64,000 nt of DNA from Megaustenia siamemsis (taxonomy: Eukaryota > Mollusca > Gastropoda > Stylommatophora > Ariophantidae), in the NCBI GenBank assembly GCA_032433765.1, contig JAVIAB010000092.1:107512396-107576395 (forward strand), written 5' to 3'. Position numbers and translations under genes: made by a program. Below the pieces are notes generated by a model. It had not been told where the DNA came from and did no database searches. It saw only the letters and a program-made list of their open reading frames with translations. This document shows positions 55,541-64,000 of this stretch, piece by piece. Within the stretch, counting starts at the first letter, position 1. Each line of letters begins with the position of its first letter.

Positions 55541-58500
55541 CTGTAAATGTGCAACAACTGTGAATTATTGTAACCTCACCTTCTAAGGTAAGAGAGTCAA
55601 TATAAACTTCTGATCTAGCCAGACTTCTATTTTAATATCCGGGTCGACAGTTGGTGTTTGTCTAGAAACAAGCTCGTGATTCCTAAATCTCGAAACCCGC
55701 GAGCACTACAGCCACGACGAATTGACAAAACATGTAACAATACACAAGCACAGTCTTGATCAGGAATTCCCTATACATGGGGGAATTGATCCATTAATTA
55801 GAAACGACCTATGGTCATGGGGCAGTAATCTATCTTTACGACACTTTTACTATTGTTGGTGTATGCTGGGGGGAGGAGGCCTCACGATACAACCAGAGGG
55901 ATAAAGGCCGCTTGGTCAAAGCAGTTGCCACTGCGTGTGATACTCAGGATTTTTATTTCACCCCCCCCCCCCTCCCCCCGAAAAAAAAATTATTTCTGTC
56001 TACCGCAGTTTTCGAACAACGTGCGCCGGTTTTTCAGCGAGTGGAACAGTAGTTTAAGCCGCACGGCACCTCTGATAGAGCTGTGGTTAGTGAATTTGTG
56101 AGGACAAGCCGTTGCATTTCCAATCGAACTCCACTCTACAAGAGCAGCAATGGTATGAATTCCCTCAACCGTTACCTTTTTTTTTAAATCCGAACAAAAT
56201 GTCACATATTCACTCTAGATACATACTGTCCCATACATCAGAACGCAATTATTTCAGCAACATTAACTTTTTCAATCAAACCGAACACTTTTGATCTATT
56301 ATTCTATCAGCTCATTTCACGAGAACATAAACAAAATGTCCTATTAATTCACATTGGTATACAGAAGTGAGCACCCAGAGAAATTAAATATAAATAAAAT
56401 AACTGTTTAGAGTAACTGATATAACAGAATTCTCAGTAACAAATAATGAAGTAAGGAAGAGAAGTATTAGCCTTCATCTCACTAGGTCACACTAATTGGA
56501 GGTAAGGAAATGCTGCTGCCCTTCATAGCTGTAAATACCTTCCCCAAGCTCAGCGAACCAGCTACACATCTTTCTTCACCTCCGCAGCGGGATCTACTGG
56601 AGATACCAGACTGGGATTGACCTCAGATCCTTTTACCACCAAGCCAGAACTCTAGCCAATGCGCTTCAGACGCTAATACACATGGAAGAATATATGTAAA
56701 AAGGATTTAATAAGAACTACTACAGCAACATATTATTAATACACTTCCAGTAGAGAAATTAGTATATGGAATATTAACGTGCACAACATTTTGTTAAATG
56801 TTAACACCACAGAATACAAATTGGCTTTTGGCCAGAAAAAGAAATAGATAAAAGAAGTACGCATCTAGCTAGCTATAAGGAGTGAGTCTGCACTGTTGAG
56901 CTTCGATAATCGAAGATGAAATGGGTCGACTGTCATTGGCTTCAGTTATGACGCCAGTTAGGGAAATGTCACCACAGGGACTAGTATTGCTAGTACAAGA
57001 TCAAGGGAGACATGGCTGCTGTTGTTTTTAAGGCGTCTGTGACTTGACGTAAGCCGAATATAGCATCACACACAATTTTGACGCCAACTGGGGCTACTTA
57101 AGGCTGTGAACTACAATTATAGAAGTGAATCGCCGCAATCAGGAAATGATGACTCGACATTTTCGTTTGATTTGAATGCAGTTTTAAATGACCGAAGACA
57201 ATTCTACTAAAAGTCAGTGTGTACGCACTTGTCCAACTATTGACGACGAGTGAGCACCTACCTGTAGTTGTGTCTGGAGTGATCCCATGTCCCTAACAAC
57301 AATGAATACACAAAAAAGAATGTCTCGTCATTCTTAAAGTCTAAGACAAGAGCTAGCTTTCTGTGTGGGGGATGGGGCGTAAATGAAATGCTTCGGTAAA
57401 GCTGGTACGATAAGAATATAAAATACAGAAAAGTGTATGGTCACAGATTTACGGCGATAAATATCTATACAAAATGTTCCGACGATGCACCTAAAAACCT
57501 GCAGTTTGTTGGGGCACGAAAAGTGCACACAAACGGCAACTATTAAAAAAAAAAAAACATCCACACACACACATTTATTTATTTGCGCTTAGTAGATTTC
57601 AAATAAATTACAATTTCTGATAAACAATTAATGTGACTTATCTCAATTTGTCGGTAGGACTGTAACTACAGGTGGAATCGGTATTCACTTTAAATGTGTT
57701 GATAGTAAGACTTCGGCTTTTCGTTTTCCCATTGTCACTATATTGCGGTTGTTTCCGACTATAAAATGCGAACGTCGTTCTGTTTTACATTCTTAGAACT
57801 TGTTCAAGATATTTTCTGCTTAATTTCTGGGACTGTTCTGACTGACAAGATGTTGGCACCTGCGTAGAGTTGAGGATCACCTAAGTATAATGTTGAATCA
57901 GCATCCGTGTCTAAAACTTAACAGGAAAAAATAGACGGCGAATAAGAAGCTCGCCCTAATGTAATGAATATTATACCAAACATATTTTATGAAGGTGTTA
58001 CAATAAATAATAATAGCGGGATGTGTCGGGTGGAGTGGGAAAGCAGGGGCGTGGGAATGAAGAAAGGCGATGTTTAAAATAAAAAAGAATTTAAACCGCA
58101 CAAAACTATAGGAACCGGCCCGTCATAGTTGCGATGGTGAGCACTAAATATCAATATAGTTTTATAACGTATATATAACTGTCATGTTTATTCAATAATC
58201 TTGAAATTAATATATTTTGCTGTTATTTTTCGAAGTCAGAATAAATTACACATTTGCTGACAGCAATATAGAAAAATAACTTAGAAAAAAACGAAAATTC
58301 TCAACATTCAGAAAGATATAAGCACTTGGCTTTAAATTATCAAATTAAAAAAAAACGAATGGTTTCGTTACAGATATAAAATAACTATCTGAAACTAAAC
58401 ACAAATTAAAAAAAAAAAACAAATGTCTCTAGGCTAAAATAATAATAAACAATCCTAAAGGTCAATTACGTGTAAAAAAAATGAAGACATTCAGGAGTTA

Positions 58501-60548
58501 AATTGGAACCTGTTATGTTAAGTTCGCTGCAGGCAATTCCTTGCAGCTACCTCCAAGATGAAAAAAAAATGCAGTGTTTAAACACGTGCGCTGAAGAAGT
58601 AGCATATTCAAGTACTAATCTACAACCAAAAAAAAATAAAAAATAAAAAAAAAAAACAATAAATCAGAAGACTATTAGTTGTACCATCCATCTGGATATA
58701 AATAGAGGCTGGGTAGATGGACAAAACAAATGTAACCAACGTGGTCGGCAATCAATGAAAGTTTCTGCCAACGAGCTCTACTGGTGCTCATTCACATGTT
58801 AACTGTCTATATATATTGTACCTTATTTGCTTACATATGTCAATATTATGTGTTGTTATTATCGTGATATGTATATACAGCGATTGTTACATAGAGTAAT
58901 AATCTTTCTAAACGTAACACTAACATTTGCTATATATATATACACACACACATATATAATACACACACATACATGTATCGCTCGCTGACACGTACAAATA
59001 TATAAGATATACACATTGATGCAAAACAAATTCGTTGAAAAATGTCACTTATTAAAAGTATAAAGAGAAAAGCAATTACAAAATGCATCATCAAGTTTTA
59101 AAGTCTCTTTCACAAACGTATTATTTTTAATAATTCACCCAGTCAACAATCATCTCTCCTATGTTATTCCAACCAATTATCACCTCAATGTATATTATTA
59201 GTATATTTAACTTGTTAAGTCGATTAGCAAATGACACCGTTCAGTCTTCTGAACAAATGCACACATTACTAAATAGTGCTCAATTAAATGGGTGTCTGTT
59301 TTGCTAGAATAATTTGGAGAGAGAGAGATAAATCGGTACAAAATATGCTAATATAAAGAAATGTATTCGATGTGATGATGCGTTATTGCGCAGCTGTTAT
59401 AAAATGTGTATATTGGTCGAGATAGACAGAGAAAGAGAGGTTACTGTGGTGAAAAATGATTATTAAGTGTAAACAGAACAATCAAAAAGAACACGTCCAT
59501 TTGACTAAGTTTAGATTTCACATTCAGAATCATTATCTCACACGTCAATTTTAAAAAAAAAAGGGGGGGGGGGATAAACAAAGACGTATTCGATCGACCG
59601 ACCCGTCACCTAAACGATGCGCTTGAAGATAAAAGTGGAGCCAAGCTCGTGAAAAGATAAACTATGTAATCTATTTTTTGTTTTTGTTTTAGCTTAGTGG
59701 TGATAAGCGTAAATATGTTAGAAAATGGTCAGCTGTAATCGGAACTTGAGGTATAAAAACAAAAGAATACTGACATTGATACAATCTTTATTCACACATC
59801 GCAGGGTTAAAAAAAAAAAAATTACGCACAAAAGATAAGCTGATAGCAAACTCGACAAGCCAAATAGAAAAAAAAAATTAAATCAAATAAATATTTACAA
59901 CCGAGTCATAGCTGCTGATTGAAACACTAAAGTGTCACAAATGCGCGCATGTGTTGTGAGTGCATTTGTGTGCTACATTCGGTATGCTGAATATAAACTA
60001 TTCAACGAAAGATATTGTTTGTGAATAGGATAGAAAAGATAGAAGTGTTTTGAGTGGATATTTTACAACAACTCTGTTAACAAAATTGTTAGTATTCGAA
60101 CAAACCCTTGGTGATGTGACCCTCAAGACTGATGACACGTGATCATGCGGACCATTTCCTATAGCTCGCTGGCTAAACGCACTGCCGACTTGTCGTCTAT
60201 AAAGTCATCTTGTACAGCATTAACTCCCAGAGTATATACTTTCTAACAAGATGTAAAGGTAGCCCAATAGTATACATGGAAGTATCGACAGGCGTTGTTT
60301 CAGGCTTCTGCGGTATTTTAGCATTTTATTCTGGAGGATATGAGGTAAATGGCCCGCCACTACGCTGTAAAGTGACTTTTCAAAATTTTTTTGAATAGCG
60401 AACCTAACCAAAACATTCCCAACATGACTCCCGGGTTTCTACAGAAAACACACCACCACTTCTGACTACTACACTTTTTTTTTAACTAACCAACTCAAAT
60501 TTCGCTCTGACTCCAAAATTCTAAACTTCTCTATATTGATACTGCCAG

Positions 60549-60550
<2 letters not shown>
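55541..60550. other. Mostly featureless AT-rich stretch
   Basis: About 5 kb with poly-C (55961-55977), poly-A-rich runs (58562-58660, 59809-59880) and short AT/CA microsatellites near 58931-58970. No gene or strong repeat apart from the weak SINE-like segment at 56495-56690. Confidence 0.4.
56495..56690 (-). mobile_element. Possible tRNA-related SINE relic
   Basis: In the minus orientation it reads CGCATTGGCTAGAGTTCTGG then GGATCTGAGGTCAATCCC, the latter resembling a B box. There is only one copy here, so it could be chance. Confidence 0.3.

Positions 60551-60551
<1 letters not shown>

Positions 60552-60614
<63 letters not shown>
60552..60614. repeat. (AT)n tract, left of the pogo element
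   Basis: About 31 AT units. It is the same tract as 62995-63054, split by the element. Confidence 0.95.
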
Positions 60615-60617
<3 letters not shown>

Positions 60618-62991
60618 TCGAACCTGGTCTTAGGACCACCTGTTTAAAGCGTTTCCCTGGTTATAGGACCGGGTCTACAATTTCCCCGAGTTTTTTACTA
60701 TATGCTAACACTGATTACGGCGCTCACCGTATGACGCGACCAGAGACCAGGCTAATTAACCGCCGCCAATGTTATTTATCCCGTTTACGACGACCAGCCA
60801 GTCCTTCGTCTCGCTGGGAGCTATAAACGATCGACACAGGTGTCTACAGGTGTTGATGTTTTCCCGTATTTAGTGAGTCCCAGATTACAGTGGGACGTGT
60901 TACGTTTATCAGTCAATACTGGTGCAGACACAGATCTATGATTCGTGAAGTGACATCACTTCGCGGTTCCGTCTAGACCAGAGTAGACCATTGCGTGGCC
61001 CGTATAAATTACAGGAATTAACTAAAGAATTAGTCATTGCCCGCTTTGAGTGTATTCATGTACATGTACAGTATCTCAGTGAATTATTTTTGTGGATTTT
61101 AAAAGTGTTACACACAATATAGGAAATGGCCAGTGTCAAAAGTGTAAACCAAAAGCATTAACGCTGGAAGAACGAATATCAGTGATTCGACAAAATCAGC
61201 AAGGTAAAAGTTCGCGATTATTGGCAGAACAGTTTGGAGTGGGAAAGACACAGATTTTACGTACGTTAAAGAGAAAAGCCGAGTATATGAATGACTTTGA
61301 AAATAATGCACCAAGTATGAAAAGAAGGAATAGCAGGAAAACGGGAAATGAAGACATAAATACACTTTGTTGGAAATGGTGTCAATCAGCACTTGCACGA
61401 AAATTCCGTTATCTGGGCCGATGATCAAAGAACGAGCTTTACAGTTTGCAAAAGAATTGGAAAACTCAGTCTTTAAAGCATCGAACGGCTGGTTAGAGGC
61501 CTTCATTAAAAGACACAATCTTGTGTTTGGTAAGCAATGTGGCGAAGTCGGTGATTCAGATATGAGTGCTGCGGCTGACTGGACTTCTAAATTATCCGAG
61601 ATATGCTATGGTTACGCTGCTCAAGACATTTTTAATTAGATGAAACCGGGTTATTTTTCAAAGCGACTACGGACAAAACATTTTTGTCAAAGGAGAAAAA
61701 TGCGCTGGGGGTAAAAAAAGCAAAGAGCGAATAACAGTGATGCTATGCACTAACATGTTGGGGGAACGAGAACCGGCTTTAGTGATTGGGAAAGCAGCTA
61801 ACCCTAGGATTTTTAAAAACATCAACATAAACACACTGCCAGTGATTTACAGAAACAACAAAAAGGCATGGATGACTGCAGCTATATTTGAAGATTGGCT
61901 GAAAAGTTTGACCGTAAGATGCAGAAAAAAAGCGCCACATTATTTTTTTTGTTGACAACGCTACCTGTCATCCCAAGATCGAACTACAGAATGTTAAGCT
62001 GCAGTTTCTGCCACCCAACACAACTGCATTAGTTCAACCCCTAGACCAGGGTGTCATTCAGACATTTAAATTAAAGTTTAGACAAAAACAGCTTCTACAT
62101 CTTATCACAGTCATGGAATCAAACAAGGATGCTTCCGGAACCGAACTCATGAAACAGGTCAATTTACTGGATGTAGTCTACTGGATTGCTGCAGCATGGA
62201 AAGAAGTGGACAACTCAACCATCCTTAAGTGTTTCTGTAAAGCAGGTTTTCATTGTCCTGCTGAAACACACGCATATTCTCTTACGCACATGGAATCTGC
62301 ATCAAAGACCGACGTGCAAATTGTTTCTACTGCAATTTCTACTGCTTTGGATAACCTTTCAAAAGAATTGTTTGGATACCAATTGACAGACATATCCATG
62401 ATTGATTCAGGGCTCCAAACTTGCAACACAATAGAAACAAACTGGGATCTTCCTGCCACTGCAATTTTAGCTGCTGAGGATGTGAATAGTGAATCAGACA
62501 ACGAACAAGATTCTACTGACATTGAGAAAACATACACTATCGCAGATGCACATAATGCTTTGGAGCTTCTGCGCACCTATTCAATAACAAACAGGAGATC
62601 TGACATACTAGACGTTATCATGGACTTGAGAGAAAAATTGAACTTATCGTTTATTTCATCTGTCAAACAACAGACTACCATATTGGATTTTTTTTTCAAG
62701 TCAAAAGTGATACATGTACAGTATAAGTGGAATCTGTGTATGTGTGTTTTATTTTTGTGTGTTTAACTATCGTGTTTTATGAAAAGTGTCCAACCAGTGG
62801 CTATTGTAGACCGACATGTGCACTATGTTCTACTCATGGATTACGCTGATTTGCAGGTTAGTTTTCATAGTGCTTAGGATCAAATTTTTTTTATCGCTCT
62901 ATTTATTATGTGAAACCTGTGAGGCAGGACCACCTGTCCTATGGGACCAGTTTTTGAAAGTCCCGTGAATGGTCGCCTTAGACAGGTTCGA

Positions 62992-62994
<3 letters not shown>
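60615..62994 (+). mobile_element. pogo/Tigger-type DNA transposon, complete ends
   Basis: It starts CAGTCGAACCTGGTCTTAGG and ends with the complement, CAGGTTCGACTG. The first 12 bp match exactly and the match then fades. GGACCACCTGT recurs inside both ends (60634-, 62927-). TA flanks both sides within an (AT)n tract, the expected TA target. 2380 bp. A single transposase gene runs left to right. It looks recently inserted, since the ends are intact. Confidence 0.9.
61126..62766 (+). pseudogene. pogo/Tigger transposase (CENP-B-like), frameshifted
   Basis: N-terminal CENP-B-type helix-turn-helix (K-A-L-T-L-E-E-R-I-S-V-I, L-A-E-Q-F-G-V-G-K), a second CENP-B-type DNA-binding segment (K-E-R-A-L-Q-F-A-K-E-L ... 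G-W-L-E-A-F-I-K-R-H), then the DDE core: D-E-T-G near 61640, V-D-N-A-T-C-H-P near 61954, and L-D-Q-G-V-I-Q-T-F-K near 62043. The C-terminus has the Q-T-T-I-L-D-F-F end typical of Tigger. The frame is broken at five places (near 61153, 61402, 61636, 61697 and 61943-61950). Each break is a one-base gain or loss in a run of A, T or G, and there is no substitution to a stop. The start is taken as the ATG at 61126. Confidence 0.85.

Positions 62995-63054
<60 letters not shown>
62995..63054. repeat. (AT)n tract, right of the pogo element
   Basis: About 29 AT units. Confidence 0.95.
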
Positions 63055-63059
<5 letters not shown>

Positions 63060-63486
63060 TGACTCCATTTCTGCGTTTCTATTGTTGACCGATTCTAAAT
63101 TCACAACTCCAACTCATATTTTTTTTTATATACTGTCCGCAAACAGCTTCAATCCTACTGTATGAGTCATAGATGTCTGGACATCTTATAAACCAATGAA
63201 CAAACAGCCAATTATCTTCAATATGATTAGCTATCGCGATTTAGGTCACGTGACTCTACCACTGGACACTAACGTAACATTACAAGCATCGTGTAATTTA
63301 TTTAATACCTGGCATGGAATGGTGGGTACAATTTACAAAGTTCTTTCTTCTTTCTTTTATCATGTTTTGCTTTTTTGCCAGTAAGCGTCGCAGGCTTAAA
63401 GTCAATGATGTGTTTTCTATCGAGGGCACTTTTTGTGGCTTGGTAGTTGTACAATAGTGTATTGTTTTATCATGTCTTAAATTCCC

Positions 63487-63860
63487 TCAATCTATCTTCT
63501 TCTTCTTGGTCTACCTCTCAATCTTGGTTGTTCCATTTTGTTGTTATAAGCTCTTGACGCTGGTGCTGAGGGGTTCATGCACATTGTATGTTCAAAGCAA
63601 TTTAATCTTTGTCTCTCTATGTATTCGATTACTGGTAGAATTACAATGGTGTTTCTGATTTCATTGTTCTTTACATGATCTCTTCGTGTTTTGTTCACAG
63701 CTTTTCTCAGGCACCTCATCTCACATGTTGTTAGTTTTCGTTCTTGATCTTTAAGGATCCATGTTTGACATTCACAGAAAAGAGTTGGAATAAAGATAGG
63801 AGTTTATCATGCTCAAAGAATCTCATGTGATAGGGCCAGCACAACCGGTGCGTTTTTAGG
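63487..63860 (-). mobile_element. LINE C-terminal relic (fifth family)
   Basis: On the minus strand it reads T-W-I-L-K-D-Q-E-R-K-L-T-T, C-E-M-R-C-L-R-K-A-V-N-K-T-R-R-D, V-I-E-Y-I-E-R-Q-R-L, and M-N-P-S-A-P-A-S-R-A-Y-N-N-K. This is the region after the RT in another LINE family, with the R-G-R-P-R basic end. The upstream part is frameshifted. Confidence 0.7.
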
Positions 63861-64000
63861 CTCTGACATCAGTTTCTAAATATATAGCCAGTGTTTATAG
63901 TACAGTAATTAATTCTCAGCTAGTGATTGTGTATTGGTGAATGTGTTAATAGAATTGTGTGAAATTATTGCGATTTATCGAGGGAAACTAAAGTGGTGGT

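Noticed and set aside
62250..62576. 108-codon antisense frame in the pogo element
   Set aside because: Shadow of the transposase C-terminal region.

Overview
The window is animal genomic DNA, most likely from a gastropod or related mollusc. It is intron-rich and AT-rich, and it is crowded with non-LTR retrotransposon (LINE) relics of several families, tRNA-derived SINEs, DNA transposons and microsatellites. The mollusc assignment is an inference: it rests on the kinds of LINE and SINE present and on an insulin-receptor exon pair. Nothing suggests bacterial or viral DNA: there are no operons or ribosome-binding sites, and splice junctions are visible.

Layout. 1-12.5 kb: part of a host gene on the minus strand. 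Exons at 12352-12518 and 913-1120 encode consecutive pieces of the cysteine-rich (furin-like) domain of an insulin-receptor-like tyrosine kinase, joined across an 11.2-kb phase-0 intron. That intron holds a mariner relic, an RNase-H-bearing LINE broken by a second LINE, a SINE whose tail has grown into a (TAAAG)n array, and a 2.6-kb LINE (family D). 12.9-15.1 kb: a composite SINE / antisense LINE D / SINE-tail unit inside one target-site duplication. 15-48 kb: no host exon that I can support. It is a mosaic of SINE families I-III, LINE families A, B, C and D, a ~250-bp family (R4) present about eight times, a degenerate AT-rich repeat field and simple repeats. Several nested insertions can be read exactly from their duplications. 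48.7-50.4 kb: a 26-bp minisatellite and then a 1.4-kb (GTA)-type compound satellite. 50.4-54.1 kb: a 3.75-kb element with imperfect ~87-bp terminal inverted repeats and TA duplications, inserted in that satellite. It carries an intact 351-aa transposase of the IS630/Tc1/mariner superfamily with D98, D191 and E275 (83 residues between the last two). Divergently, it also carries a splice-bounded exon with two copies of a cysteine-rich, N-glycosylation-rich domain that I do not recognise. 54.2-60.5 kb: largely featureless AT-rich DNA. 60.6-63.0 kb: a complete pogo/Tigger-type transposon in an (AT)n tract. 63.5-63.9 kb: the tail of another LINE.

The candidates that most deserve follow-up are the 50.4-54.1 kb transposon with its unexplained cargo exon; the composite SINE-LINE-SINE insertion with a perfect 32-bp palindrome at one junction; the TTAA-bounded inverted-repeat element whose interior is mostly LINE; and the inverted pair of ~97% identical LINE D copies that flank an insulin-receptor exon.
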